From contig NZ_WJIF01000006.1 of assembly GCF_009647605.1 (NCBI RefSeq), positions 1 through 64,000 of the forward strand: DNA of 64,000 nt. The letters are read 5' to 3'. Source of the DNA: Agromyces agglutinans (GTDB lineage Bacteria > Actinomycetota > Actinomycetes > Actinomycetales > Microbacteriaceae). A program made the translations under genes and the position numbers. The notes below the pieces were generated by a model. It saw nothing but the letters and a program-made list of their open reading frames with translations. It was not told the DNA's origin and searched no databases. Positions 7,583 to 16,854 of the stretch are shown piece by piece (positions within the stretch are counted from its first letter, which is position 1; every line of letters begins with the position of its first letter).

Positions 7583-8549
7583 GGGCACCCGGGTCGAACT
7601 GCGCACCGCACCGCTGACGGTCGTCGCGCTCGTCGTCTTCGTGCTGGTCGACGCGGCACTCGTGTGGTGGGCGTTCGCGTCGGTGCGATCCGATGGTGCT
7701 GCGTCGGCCTCCGAGGGGCCGATGCCGACGCTGCCCGGGGCGGCGTCGCCGACCGCCGGTGGTACGCCTGCACCGTCATCGGCGCCGGCCGCGGCGCCGG
7801 AGCCGACGGCCGCCGCGGGCGCCCCTGGCGGCAGTCGCGCCGCGACGAGCTCGAGGTACCTGTACGCGGTCGACCCGTCGACGGCCCACCGGGGCGTGCG
7901 CGGCGGCTGCCCCGGCCCCGGAACGACCTTCGAGTCGACCACCGACGGGGGAGCGACGTGGACGCCCTCGCCGGTGGAGTTCGCCGACGTGCGCGCGATC
8001 GCGCAGGCCGACGCCGACGTGATCGTCGTGATCGCGAGGGATGCCGCGACCTGCGGTCTGGGCGCGTTCTGGAGCTTCGTCGACGGGGACGATTGGGAGC
8101 CCGCGGGCGAGTACCAATCGCCGTGGACGGCGGATGCCGCCACCGTGACCTCGCCGGCAGGGCAGCCGTCGACGCCATGCGGCGACGACGGGAGTGGCGT
8201 CGCCGATGTCGCCGGGCGCGGCACGGCCGAGGCCGTTGCGCTCTGCGCCGATGGTTCGTTGGTGACGACGTCGGACGCCGGGGCGACCTGGTCGGCCGCG
8301 CCGCCCGTGGAGGGCGCGGTCGCGGTCGCGGCGGCATCCGATCGGTACCTGGTCGCCGTCGCCGGCAGCGACGGTTGCGAGGGTCTTCGCGTCATTCCCG
8401 TCGGCGGTGGTGAGGCGTCGTCGATCGGATGCCTCGCCGCCGAGGTCGTGCCGGGGGAGACGGCCGTCGACGTCGCGGGTGACGGCACGATCTGGGTGTG
8501 GTCGGGAGACGTGATCGCGCGCTCGGGCGACGGTGGTGCGACATGGTGA
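7563..8549 (+). CDS. Membrane-anchored Asp-box (BNR-like) protein of the EPS operon
   Basis: About 328 residues. An N-terminal hydrophobic anchor (about residues 17-40) is followed by a Pro/Ala/Thr-rich spacer and an extracytoplasmic domain with three Asp-box motifs: STTDGGATW, TTSDAGATW and, ending exactly at the stop codon, RSGDGGATW. Such motifs mark beta-propeller blades (sialidase/BNR type), but three blades cannot close a propeller and catalytic residues are not evident. The start is one of three in-frame GTGs (7563, 7569, 7572), all overlapping the phosphatase gene. I do not recognise a named family. Its place in the operon suggests a role in export or retention of the polymer. Confidence 0.65.
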   Translation: MVVVAREGTRVELRTAPLTVVALVVFVLVDAALVWWAFASVRSDGAASASEGPMPTLPGAASPTAGGTPAPSSAPAAAPEPTAAAGAPGGSRAATSSRYLYAVDPSTAHRGVRGGCPGPGTTFESTTDGGATWTPSPVEFADVRAIAQADADVIVVIARDAATCGLGAFWSFVDGDDWEPAGEYQSPWTADAATVTSPAGQPSTPCGDDGSGVADVAGRGTAEAVALCADGSLVTTSDAGATWSAAPPVEGAVAVAAASDRYLVAVAGSDGCEGLRVIPVGGGEASSIGCLAAEVVPGETAVDVAGDGTIWVWSGDVIARSGDGGATW

Positions 8550-10018
8550 TGCGCGCGACCGGGCCCATCGCGAGGGCGACATCGACGACCGAGTGGGCGT
8601 CGCAGCTTGCCGCGCGAGTGCGCATCACCGACCTGCTCGTGCTGCTCTGGGTCGTCTTCGGCGTGCAGATCGGCTGGGTGGGCCTCGACCGAACGGCGAG
8701 TGGATTCAGCGGCTCGCGCGGCGACATCACGATCAGCTACACCGTCGTCTCGCTGGTCATCGTCGCCGCATGGATGCTCGCGCTCGAGCTGTTCGACACG
8801 CGCTCGCCGCGCGTGCTCGGCGTCGGCACGCAGGAATACCGGGGCATCGCCGACGGGGCGGTGCGGCTGTTCGGGCTGGTCGCGATCGTCGCGTTCCTCT
8901 TCAAGATCGACGTCGCGCGCGGATACATCCTGATCGCGTTTCCGCTCGGGGTGCTCGTGCTGCTGCTGTCGCGGTGGACGTGGCGGCAGTGGCTCGGCAT
9001 GATGCGGCGGCGCGGGCAGTTGGCGTCGCGCGTGCTGCTCGTGGGGTCGGAGGCGACCGTCACGACGATCGCCCGCGAGTTCGCGCGGATGCCGGAGGCC
9101 GGTTACCGCGTCGTCGGCGCTTGCGTTCCCGCAGGGGCCGGTGACGTGTTGCCGGGCACGCGGATCCCCGTCGTGCACGGCCTCGCGAACTCGCTCGCGG
9201 TCATGCGCGATTTCGGTGCCGACACGGTGGTCATCACCAGCTCGGACGAACTCGGGCCGGAGCAGGTGAAGCGGCTGAGCTGGGGACTCACACCGGGCGC
9301 CGAGCACCTGGTCGTCGCGCCGAGCCTCATCGACATCGGCGGTCCGCGCATCCGCACCCGGCCGGTCGCCGGGCTGCCGCTCATGCACGTGGAGACGCCG
9401 AAGTTCGAAGGGCGCAAGCTCGTCGCGAAGCGGATCTTCGACCTCGTCGTCGGCTTCGGCATCGTCGCGGTGCTGTCTCCGCTGCTCGCCGTGGTCGCCA
9501 TCACGGTGAAGCTGTCGTCGCCGGGGCCCGTGCTGTTCCGGCAACAGCGGATCGGCAAGAACGGGAAGCCGTTCGAGATGTACAAGTTCCGGTCGATGGT
9601 GGTGGGCGCCGATGCGCAGCTGGCTCAGTTGCTCGCGGAGCAGGGCACCGGCGAAGTGCCCCTGTTCAAGGTCGCGAACGATCCGCGGATCACGCCCATC
9701 GGGCGCTTCATCAGGAAGTACTCGCTCGACGAACTGCCGCAGCTCTTCAACGTGCTCGGCGGCTCGATGAGCCTCGTCGGACCCCGGCCGCAGGTGCCGG
9801 CCGAGGTCGAACTCTACGATCGCGGCGCGCACCGCCGCCTGCTCGTGCAGCCCGGCATGACCGGGCTCTGGCAGGTCAGCGGTCGATCGATGCTCAGCTG
9901 GGAGGACGCCATCCGGATCGATTTGTTCTATGTCGAGAACTGGTCGCTGACGGGGGACCTGATGATCATGCTGCGGACGGCGCGCGCGGTGTTCCTGCCA
10001 GCAGGGAGCGCGATATGA
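8543..10018 (+). CDS. EPS-initiating undecaprenyl-phosphate sugar transferase
   Basis: A 491-residue polyisoprenyl-phosphate hexose-1-phosphate transferase (WbaP/WcaJ/CpsE type), which loads the first sugar onto the lipid carrier. About four N-terminal membrane helices come first, then a Rossmann-like middle part ([10 protein letters not shown], about 165). The C-terminal catalytic domain starts with KRIFDLVVG and carries [19 protein letters not shown], a [10 protein letters not shown] stretch and SLVGPRPQ. The start is ATG 8543 or ATG 8549; the second overlaps the previous stop by one base. It is coupled downstream to a GT2 gene by ATGA. Confidence 0.92.
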   Translation: MVMRATGPIARATSTTEWASQLAARVRITDLLVLLWVVFGVQIGWVGLDRTASGFSGSRGDITISYTVVSLVIVAAWMLALELFDTRSPRVLGVGTQEYRGIADGAVRLFGLVAIVAFLFKIDVARGYILIAFPLGVLVLLLSRWTWRQWLGMMRRRGQLASRVLLVGSEATVTTIAREFARMPEAGYRVVGACVPAGAGDVLPGTRIPVVHGLANSLAVMRDFGADTVVITSSDELGPEQVKRLSWGLTPGAEHLVVAPSLIDIGGPRIRTRPVAGLPLMHVETPKFEGRKLVAKRIFDLVVGFGIVAVLSPLLAVVAITVKLSSPGPVLFRQQRIGKNGKPFEMYKFRSMVVGADAQLAQLLAEQGTGEVPLFKVANDPRITPIGRFIRKYSLDELPQLFNVLGGSMSLVGPRPQVPAEVELYDRGAHRRLLVQPGMTGLWQVSGRSMLSWEDAIRIDLFYVENWSLTGDLMIMLRTARAVFLPAGSAI

Positions 10019-10953
10019 CCGGGGACCGGCTTCCGGAGCGGGTCGTGCCCGAAGCAGTCGCCGCTCCTGTGATGACGACGCTCGATGTCGTCGTCGTGAC
10101 CTACGGCCGCAGCGACCTCGTTCGGGAATGCCTGAGCTCGCTTCAGGCCGCTCGTCCAGCGACGCCGATGACCGTGATGGTGGTGGACAATGCGTCGCCA
10201 GACGACACGCCTGACGTTGTCGGGCGTGAATTCCCCTGGGTCGAACTGAGGCGTCGGCCGACGAATGACGGCTTCGCCGTGGCCAACAACGCGGTGCTCC
10301 GCGACTCCACCGCGAAGTTCGTGCTCCTCCTCAATCCAGACACGCGGATGGAGCCCGGCACCCTCGATCATCTCATCGCGGTCATGGAGGACAATCCGGA
10401 CATCGGCATGATCGGTTGCCGGCTCCTCACCGCCGACGGCGGGATGGACCACGCGGCTAAGCGGAGCATCCCCACGATCCGATCTGCGATCGCGTACTTC
10501 GCCTTGCGTGCGGTCGGACGGAGCGGGTCGGCGTATCTCGCTCCCGAGGTCGGGGATGAAGACTTCGCCGACGTCGACGCCATCAACGGGGCGTTCATGC
10601 TCGTGCGGGGCGCTGCGCTCGGTGAGGTCGGGCTGCTCGATGAGACGTATTGGATGTATGCCGAGGATCTCGACTGGTGTGTGCGATTTCGGGCGGCCGG
10701 ATGGAGGGTCGTGTACGACGGGTCTGTCATCGCTCACCACCTGAAGGGAGGCAGCTCTGACGGCCCACGACGGCTTCGGCTCAACTATCACTTCCACCGC
10801 AGCATGGCGGTCTTCTACCGACAGCACAGCCGGAGTGGCAACCCGATGATCGATGGTGTCGCCATTGCTGGAATCTGGAGCCGATTCGCGCTCACATCCC
10901 TCTTGAACGGGATGACTCGCGCTGTGCGGAAGTATGAGCGGGAGCGAGCGTGA
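10015..10953 (+). CDS. Glycosyltransferase family 2 (rhamnosyltransferase-like)
   Basis: A 312-residue cytoplasmic GT-A enzyme. The nucleotide-sugar fold begins LDVVVVTYGRSD, with VVDNASPDDT and the DxD-like LLNPDTRM near residue 108. Acceptor-side motifs NGAFMLVR and MYAEDLDWCVR are typical of the WbbL-like group that often transfers rhamnose. It should add a sugar to the lipid-linked repeat unit. The start overlaps the sugar transferase stop (ATGA) and its own stop overlaps the next GTG. Confidence 0.88.
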   Translation: MTGDRLPERVVPEAVAAPVMTTLDVVVVTYGRSDLVRECLSSLQAARPATPMTVMVVDNASPDDTPDVVGREFPWVELRRRPTNDGFAVANNAVLRDSTAKFVLLLNPDTRMEPGTLDHLIAVMEDNPDIGMIGCRLLTADGGMDHAAKRSIPTIRSAIAYFALRAVGRSGSAYLAPEVGDEDFADVDAINGAFMLVRGAALGEVGLLDETYWMYAEDLDWCVRFRAAGWRVVYDGSVIAHHLKGGSSDGPRRLRLNYHFHRSMAVFYRQHSRSGNPMIDGVAIAGIWSRFALTSLLNGMTRAVRKYERERA

Positions 10954-11762
10954 GCGATCGATCAATTTCGGTTGTCATCCCGACCTACAACCGTGAGACG
11001 ACCTTGGAACGAGCGATTCGGAGCGTGCTCTCCCAGCAGCACCCTGTGCTCGAGGTGATCGTTGTCGACGACGGCTCGACCGATGGCTCGGTACAGCTCG
11101 TTCAGCGCCTTGCGGAGCAGGACGGCCGCGTTCGGCTCATACTGGCCGATCACCGAGGGGCTGCCGCAGCACGCAATCGAGGTGTGGCCGAAGCGAACGG
11201 CTCGTTAATCGCCTTCCAAGACAGCGACGACGAATGGACCCCCGACTTCCTCGCAGAACTGTTCCCGCGGGTGGGGGATCGTAACGATATCGTCGCGTTC
11301 GCGTCGCACCGTGTGCACTACCGCGATGGAACGATCGACGTTGTTCCGGCAGAACGGGTCGATGATGTCGCTCGCCGGCTGCTCACCCACAGCATCATTT
11401 CAACCCAGACCGCGTTGATTCCTCGCCGGCTTCTGCAATCGCACCCTTTCGACGAGCACCTGGCGCGGTTCCAGGACTGGTCGTTGTGGCTGTCCATGAT
11501 CAGCACGGGCGGCGTCCAATTCGTGCATCGCCCCGTCATCGGGGCGGAGATCTACCGACTTGGCGACAGCATCTCCGAGGGAAGCACGCGCATCCGTTCG
11601 CAGAGCCTCCGCCGCATTCTGCGGACCAACCGGGCGCTCTTCCTCAGGCACCCGAAGGCATTGGGCAGGCTGCTCGTCCGTGCCTACCTGCGACCCGGCG
11701 TGACGTCGAAGCACACCGCTCCGAGCAGACCCCGCAGCGAGTCTCGGAAAGAGCCGGTATGA
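10950..11762 (+). CDS. Glycosyltransferase family 2
   Basis: A 270-residue GT-A enzyme. ISVVIPTYNR opens the fold, with VVDDGSTDGS at about 35, AAARNRGVAEA, and a DSDDEW metal-binding site near residue 93. The WSLWLSM stretch near 175 is the usual acceptor-loop region. The sugar donor cannot be read from the sequence. The GTG start overlaps the upstream stop; the 3' end overlaps the Wzy-like gene by ATGA. Codon use is visibly less GC-biased than in the genes before 10 kb. Confidence 0.88.
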   Translation: MSDRSISVVIPTYNRETTLERAIRSVLSQQHPVLEVIVVDDGSTDGSVQLVQRLAEQDGRVRLILADHRGAAAARNRGVAEANGSLIAFQDSDDEWTPDFLAELFPRVGDRNDIVAFASHRVHYRDGTIDVVPAERVDDVARRLLTHSIISTQTALIPRRLLQSHPFDEHLARFQDWSLWLSMISTGGVQFVHRPVIGAEIYRLGDSISEGSTRIRSQSLRRILRTNRALFLRHPKALGRLLVRAYLRPGVTSKHTAPSRPRSESRKEPV

Positions 11763-13138
11763 CCTCGGTTCCACCAGCGATGGAGCCCATGCTCCAGGGG
11801 GCCGTCGGTCTCTCTCACCCTGAAGTCGGGCTCGGGCTCAGCGCCCGAGCAGCACGCGGAGTCACGGTCTCGGTCGTCGTCGTCGTCGTCGGAGCGCTCA
11901 TCAGTTACAAACTCGGCGGGAGATTCGCGGTATCGAATATCGCCCAGATCGTCGGACTCGCCATCTTGATGGTGTCGGTTCCGCGCGCTCTGCGAGCTCG
12001 CGATGTCGTGCTCGTATTGCTGAGCCTTGGCGGTGTCCTCGCAGGGGGCCTCGCAGTGAGCAACATCTATGGCTATGGGCTCGCGCTCGAGTACCTGGCG
12101 TTCTACACGTTGATGGCGCTCTGGCTCTTCTGGTGCCACGGGGCGTGTCGGCGGCTCGGCGCCCAAGAGGCGATCGCGCACGGATTCGCAGTCGCGATCC
12201 CCATCGCATTGCTGGTCATCGTCGCCCAACTCGGACTGGACTTGCAAGGTGGCGCCGATCGGCGACGTCTCGGCTTCGACGACAAGTCCCACGCATCGAT
12301 CTACTGCTGCTTCCTGGCGTTCGCATCGCTCCGTTTCCTTCGAGGTCGGGCTCGGCTCGTCGTCTCCTTGGTTTTCTTCGTCATCGCGTTCCTCACGATC
12401 TCGAGGCTTCCGTTCATCTTCGCTCCTCTGTACTTCGTGGCATTCCTCGGCGAGTATCGCCGAGTTCGCGCGGAGGCGAAGACCCCACTCGACGTCTATG
12501 TCGTCCATCTCCTCATGGCGGGCGTGGTCCTGACGCCGGTTTTGCTCGCGGCCCGCGCCGCGGGCTTGTTCGCATCGTTTGGCCGAGTGTTCCAAGCTGG
12601 GGAGCGGACGGATGCTTCGACCCAGGCGCACCTCCTTCTCCTGGAATACGCCGCGCGCCTCAAGATCGCGGATCCGGGCTCTTTCCTATTCGGTGTCACG
12701 CCAGGCGGATTCGCTTCTGTTCTGGCGCGTAGCGACATTGATATATCGTCGTTCGCGGCCATCGACCCGCCGGGCTACGAAAAGGTACTCGAAGGAATTG
12801 CCCCGATGCATTCCAGCCTCGGCTCGATCCTGCTCGAGTTCCCGATCTGGGTCGCAGCGGGCTACCTCGTGCTCGCGGCATGGGCGCTCTGGGCCCTCCT
12901 GCGGCGCGGTGAGACCGTGCTCGCACTGTTCCTGGTGTCGTTCTTCGTTGCCACGGTGTTCTACTCGAGCCAGACCGAGCTCTATTTCGCGGTGGCATGG
13001 ACGGCGGTCATCGCGATGGCGACGACGCCCTCAGTCGCGCCAAGCCGGGCCGGGCGAGAGAATGCCGGGAGCGTCGGGCAAAGGGCTCACCGATCGCGAA
13101 CCAGGCGGGGTTCCGCGACCGCGATGGGGGATGAATGA
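11759..13138 (+). CDS. O-antigen polymerase/ligase-like membrane protein (Wzy candidate)
   Basis: A 459-residue protein with about 11 predicted membrane helices and a larger extracytoplasmic loop at about residues 280-360. Sequence conservation in Wzy/WaaL proteins is low; the call rests on topology, the FDDKSHASIY-type loop and the lone such gene in an EPS operon with Wzz and Wzx. It would polymerise repeat units on the outer face of the membrane. The basic C-terminal tail (RRGSATAMGDE) is cytoplasmic. ATGA overlaps lie on both sides. Confidence 0.75.
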   Translation: MTSVPPAMEPMLQGAVGLSHPEVGLGLSARAARGVTVSVVVVVVGALISYKLGGRFAVSNIAQIVGLAILMVSVPRALRARDVVLVLLSLGGVLAGGLAVSNIYGYGLALEYLAFYTLMALWLFWCHGACRRLGAQEAIAHGFAVAIPIALLVIVAQLGLDLQGGADRRRLGFDDKSHASIYCCFLAFASLRFLRGRARLVVSLVFFVIAFLTISRLPFIFAPLYFVAFLGEYRRVRAEAKTPLDVYVVHLLMAGVVLTPVLLAARAAGLFASFGRVFQAGERTDASTQAHLLLLEYAARLKIADPGSFLFGVTPGGFASVLARSDIDISSFAAIDPPGYEKVLEGIAPMHSSLGSILLEFPIWVAAGYLVLAAWALWALLRRGETVLALFLVSFFVATVFYSSQTELYFAVAWTAVIAMATTPSVAPSRAGRENAGSVGQRAHRSRTRRGSATAMGDE

Positions 13139-14247
13139 GCGACCCGGTGAATCATCCGAACGAACCGGCCGTGTTCGCCTGGCTCAGCGGGCAGGCGGAC
13201 AACATCGGTGATTCGATGCTGCGTCGCGCGTACGCGCAAGCCCTCGCGGCCTGCGGAAGGGTAGAGGCCTGGGTCGGCAACCCAGACTCGGGATACGCGT
13301 CCGGTCTCGGTCTCTCGCGTGACTCGATGAACAGTGGATACTTCAGATGGGTCGGCCGGTTCGCTCGCTCAGCTTGGTCCGGATCCGCCGTATTCGCATT
13401 CAATGCCGGCGAGTTTGTTCCGACCAAGAAGTACGTGGCGGGTCTCATTTTCATGCTCCCCGTGATTGCGCTCCATCGCCTGCGAGGCGGCCGGATCGTG
13501 TGGATGGGTGCCGGGGTCCGCCGAGGGCATCGTCTTCTGATGCATCCCTTTCGGCTCCTGGCGCGATGGAGTGACCCACTGCGCTTCAGAGATGTCGAGT
13601 CGACCCGGATCGTTGGGATGGGGAAGACGATGCCCGATTGGGGCTTCGCGCTGGGCACCGGTGGAGCACTCGTCGTCGGTGCCCCGATCGAACCGGCCGG
13701 TGCGAACACGCCGCGCGACTACATCGCCGTCGTTCTGAGGGGTGATCGTCGGCCTCCGAGCGACAGTTGGGTCGCTGCCGTCGAACGACTCGCTGCGAGG
13801 ACGAACACGAAGGTCGTCGTGGTCGTTCAGGTCGAACGCGATCGCGCGGCGGCGGAGGCGCTGGGCGCCAGACTCGATTGCCGGATCATTCGCTGGAATC
13901 CGTCTGTCGATCATCGCCAGCAGGAAGCTCGTGTCCGTGCAGAATATGGGCGATGCCGCGCGGTGATCTCGGACAGGCTCCATGCCCTGATCATGGGCGC
14001 GACTGAAGGTGCAGTTCCCCTCGGCTGGTGCGAGACAGCGACCGATAAGGTCTCGCGTCATTTCGAACTCATCGACGCTGATTGGTTGCGTCCTCCCGGA
14101 GATGGACCAACGGAAGCCCTCGACGCGCTCACGCCCGATGCGCTGGAGACGATGCGTATCGAAACGCTGTCCGCAGTGGCGCGGGCTCGTGCCGAACTCC
14201 GCGAGGCTGCCGACAGTCTGGTACGCCGAGTCGTGGTGGACGCATGA
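13135..14247 (+). CDS. Polysaccharide pyruvyl transferase family protein (PPT 1)
   Basis: A 370-residue cytoplasmic enzyme of the PF04230 type, which adds pyruvate ketals from PEP to sugars. The N-terminal SGQADNIGDSML matches the (G/N)xGD loop and the C-terminal VISDRLHALIMG is the diagnostic SxRxHxxI motif near residue 280. In form it resembles GumL/WcaK-like proteins. It overlaps both neighbours by ATGA. It is one of three PPT domains in this locus, so the polymer may be pyruvylated at more than one position or the copies may differ in substrate. Confidence 0.85.
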   Translation: MSDPVNHPNEPAVFAWLSGQADNIGDSMLRRAYAQALAACGRVEAWVGNPDSGYASGLGLSRDSMNSGYFRWVGRFARSAWSGSAVFAFNAGEFVPTKKYVAGLIFMLPVIALHRLRGGRIVWMGAGVRRGHRLLMHPFRLLARWSDPLRFRDVESTRIVGMGKTMPDWGFALGTGGALVVGAPIEPAGANTPRDYIAVVLRGDRRPPSDSWVAAVERLAARTNTKVVVVVQVERDRAAAEALGARLDCRIIRWNPSVDHRQQEARVRAEYGRCRAVISDRLHALIMGATEGAVPLGWCETATDKVSRHFELIDADWLRPPGDGPTEALDALTPDALETMRIETLSAVARARAELREAADSLVRRVVVDA

Positions 14248-15260
14248 TCAGGGTCATGCACACGCTCCAGGCGCCCGATGGGACCACGCGCTATGTCGAC
14301 CATATGATCGGCGCCGCGCCCCCGGGTGTGCGGATCATGACGTTCACCTGGGGACGCGCCATCTTCGGCCGCTACGACGTCCTTCACGTGCACTGGCCGG
14401 AATCCCTTGTTCGACACCCGAGGCTGGCCGGGCGAGCGGCCAAGCGGATGCTTCTGGAGATGCTCCTCGCGAGACTGAGGCTCACTCGAACACCGATCGT
14501 GCGAACGATTCATAACGTTGCGCCGCACGAGCCGGGGGATTCGGCGGAGGCTCGCGTGCTCGGCCGGATCGACCGCCGCACGGACTTCTGGATCCTCTTG
14601 CAGCCAGGTACGCCGAGTCCGAACGAGGCGCGTTCGATGGTCATCCGCCATGGTCATTATCGCGGGGTGTTCCAGAGCGAGGTGGCAGCCGTCCGCGGGC
14701 GCATGCTGCAATTCGGACTGCTTCGTCCCTACAAAGGAGTGGAGGCGCTGATTGCCGCGTTCGCTGAGCTAGACGATCCCCGGGGGCAACTCCGTATCGT
14801 CGGGAGGCCGCACTCGGCGGACTTCGAGGCTGCCCTGAGACGCCGTGCCGAGAGAGATCGACGGGTCTCCCTCCGACTGGAGTTCGTTCCGGACGCAGCG
14901 CTCATCGATGAGATACGACAGGCGGAACTCGTTGTGCTGCCCTACACGGAAATGCACAATTCCGGAGCGGTGCTCGTCGCGCTGTCGTTGGATAGACCGG
15001 TGCTCGTTCCGCGTTCGAGTTCAACCGATTCGCTGGCCGAAGAGGTTGGCGAGAGCTGGGTCCTACGCTACGACGGTCCGCTCGATGCGAAAACCCTGGC
15101 TGCGGCCCGGGTGGCAGCTGCCAGCCACCGTCCCGGCCGACCTGACCTCTCGGGACGGGACTGGGCGCGCGTCGGAGAACTCCATGGCGAGGTGTATCGC
15201 CTCGCGTTGGTCCCGGACCAACCGAATCGCGCCGCGATCAATCGCGACGCTCGCGCATGA
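14244..15260 (+). CDS. Glycosyltransferase, GT-B fold
   Basis: A 338-residue protein. The C-terminal half has the GT-B donor pattern: RMLQFGLLRPYKGVEALI, LRIVGRP, then VVLPYTEMHNSGAVLVALSLDRPVL-like helix-loop features. The N-terminal half (YDVLHVHWPES, RTIHNVAPHE) binds the acceptor. It resembles GT4/GumH-AceA-like enzymes of EPS loci. The ATG at 14244 overlaps the PPT stop. Its 3' end overlaps the convergent F420-beta-like gene by 23 bases, so it ends the first EPS transcript. Confidence 0.82.
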   Translation: MIRVMHTLQAPDGTTRYVDHMIGAAPPGVRIMTFTWGRAIFGRYDVLHVHWPESLVRHPRLAGRAAKRMLLEMLLARLRLTRTPIVRTIHNVAPHEPGDSAEARVLGRIDRRTDFWILLQPGTPSPNEARSMVIRHGHYRGVFQSEVAAVRGRMLQFGLLRPYKGVEALIAAFAELDDPRGQLRIVGRPHSADFEAALRRRAERDRRVSLRLEFVPDAALIDEIRQAELVVLPYTEMHNSGAVLVALSLDRPVLVPRSSSTDSLAEEVGESWVLRYDGPLDAKTLAAARVAAASHRPGRPDLSGRDWARVGELHGEVYRLALVPDQPNRAAINRDARA

Positions 15261-16656
15261 CCGCCTGACGTGCGGAGACCAAGCGTGCGAATCGAGCGAA
15301 GAGCTTGGCCGGAGCACCGGCGAGCGTCTTCCACGGTGGCACGGCGATTCGGTCGTACTTTGCGATCTCGCGCCGCATCGGTGCGACGAAGCGACTCAGG
15401 TCCCCTGAGCTTCGCGCCTCCGCGAACCACGTGAAGCTCAGGGCCGCCATTCGACGGCGCTGGCGGATGAGCCTTCGTCGACGACGATCCACGCGGTGCG
15501 CGTCAGGTTCGACGCGCTTCTTGGGCACCGTTTTTCCGGCGGCGATGTCATCAGCCAACCGGACGGCGAGCCCGTCGCGACGATGGCGGAAATTCCCCGC
15601 CTGCGAATGCGCCACCTTGTCGGGGCCGACGTCTTCGACGAGAATCTCCCCGCTGCTCATGCCCGCCTCCAGGATGGCGTCCAGAGCCTCGTTTCTCGAG
15701 ACGATCACGTTCGTCCCCCGCCAGTCGGCTGAGTATTCGGGGAGCCAGGCGTCGCCGAACACGATGTCTGCGGTCTCAGCGAATATGTCGTCGCAGAAGT
15801 TGCAGGCCTCGGGCTGGAATGCGCAGTGGCCCCACATTCCGCCGATGAGCGAACGCGTCCGCTGACGAGACGGCTCCGCGTCATTCTCGCGCCATGCGCC
15901 GAAGTCGTAGTCGCCAGCCGATCGTTCGGAGTTCTTGACCCGGAAGTCGACGCGCGAGAGTTCCGAGGGCGCGACGCCGGCTTGCCACGCGAGCGCTTCG
16001 GCGAAGAATTGGCTTTTCAGGTGCCCGCAGACCAACCCCACGAACATGGTGATTCTCGTCGCGAATCGCTCGTCTTCTCGGCACAGGAGACGAGCAGCCT
16101 TGATGAAGCAGGGGATGCCTACCACCGCCACGCGGATGTCCTCGCCGAGGATCGTCTGAAATACCTCTGCGAACGTGGTCGCGTAATACTGCGACTTGCG
16201 TCGTTCCTCGATCTCCCGCTCCGAACGGGAGACCGTGAACTCGAAGAGTTCCGGTGCGCTAGCCGTCCTTCCTACGTGGACGATCGCATCGACGAGGCCC
16301 TCATCGATGAGCTTCGCGAGCATCCAGGAGGTCATGCCCCCTGAACTGCTCTTCACTCTTTCGGTCTCGCTGGCGACCGAGCCCACGAGGGTGCGGGTGT
16401 ATGTGCCGATCCGTCGGTCGGTGCGTGCGCCGACCGACGGGTGCGGCGCCCCGAGCGCATCTTCGTCGACGGCGTCGTCGGAGAACGGACATACCCGACT
16501 GGCTGCTCGTATCTGATCGCTCGTCGCGTCGCCCAATGACGCTGTGTACAGGCGATTGGTGTTCAGCGTGACGCGCACGGCCCCCGAGGTTGCAGCCGAG
16601 CAAGCGCCACATCCGATGCACATGCCGCGCGCAATGGTCTCTTCGATTCCATGCAC
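15238..16656 (-). CDS. F420-hydrogenase beta-subunit-like Fe-S protein of the EPS locus
   Basis: A 472-residue protein of the Coenzyme F420 hydrogenase/dehydrogenase beta family. A ferredoxin-like CIGCGACSA site is at residues 13-21 with a further Cys in RVCPFSD (about 57). The FrhB core has SSGGMTSWML, VGIPCFIKAARLL, GHLKSQF and CNFCDDIFAETADIVFGD. Relatives are common in EPS loci beside PPT genes, where they may be redox partners; their reaction is not established. It is the only gene of the locus on the minus strand, divergent from PPT 2 (198 bases apart). The start is GTG at 16656. An 11-bp inverted repeat lies inside its 3' part (15403-15443). Confidence 0.83.
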   Translation of the reverse strand: MHGIEETIARGMCIGCGACSAATSGAVRVTLNTNRLYTASLGDATSDQIRAASRVCPFSDDAVDEDALGAPHPSVGARTDRRIGTYTRTLVGSVASETERVKSSSGGMTSWMLAKLIDEGLVDAIVHVGRTASAPELFEFTVSRSEREIEERRKSQYYATTFAEVFQTILGEDIRVAVVGIPCFIKAARLLCREDERFATRITMFVGLVCGHLKSQFFAEALAWQAGVAPSELSRVDFRVKNSERSAGDYDFGAWRENDAEPSRQRTRSLIGGMWGHCAFQPEACNFCDDIFAETADIVFGDAWLPEYSADWRGTNVIVSRNEALDAILEAGMSSGEILVEDVGPDKVAHSQAGNFRHRRDGLAVRLADDIAAGKTVPKKRVEPDAHRVDRRRRRLIRQRRRMAALSFTWFAEARSSGDLSRFVAPMRREIAKYDRIAVPPWKTLAGAPAKLFARFARLVSARQAVMRERRD

Positions 16657-16854
16657 AGTGATTCCCCGCCCCCAAAGTCCACTTCGACCGACTCTAGTCG
16701 GCCCGCGTGCGCCGCGCTCGCGTGTAAGAGGACTCTGCTAGCCTGATCGTCCGTCGCGGGCCTGAGGGGGAAGGTGGGGGCGAGTGGTCGAACGCCTGGA
16801 TGGAAAGACCCATCGCGGCCGGCAGCAGCGAGGCTCCGAGTCGGTCGCACTTCG

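Noticed and set aside
6983-9832. 949-codon open frame on the minus strand
   Set aside because: It lies opposite the phosphatase, Asp-box and sugar transferase genes, is Arg/Ala/His-rich low complexity, and arises from GC-biased third positions.
16657-16854. Longer PPT 2 start at 16774
   Set aside because: The added residues are low complexity and cross the likely promoter; the PPT fold begins at the ATG at 16855.
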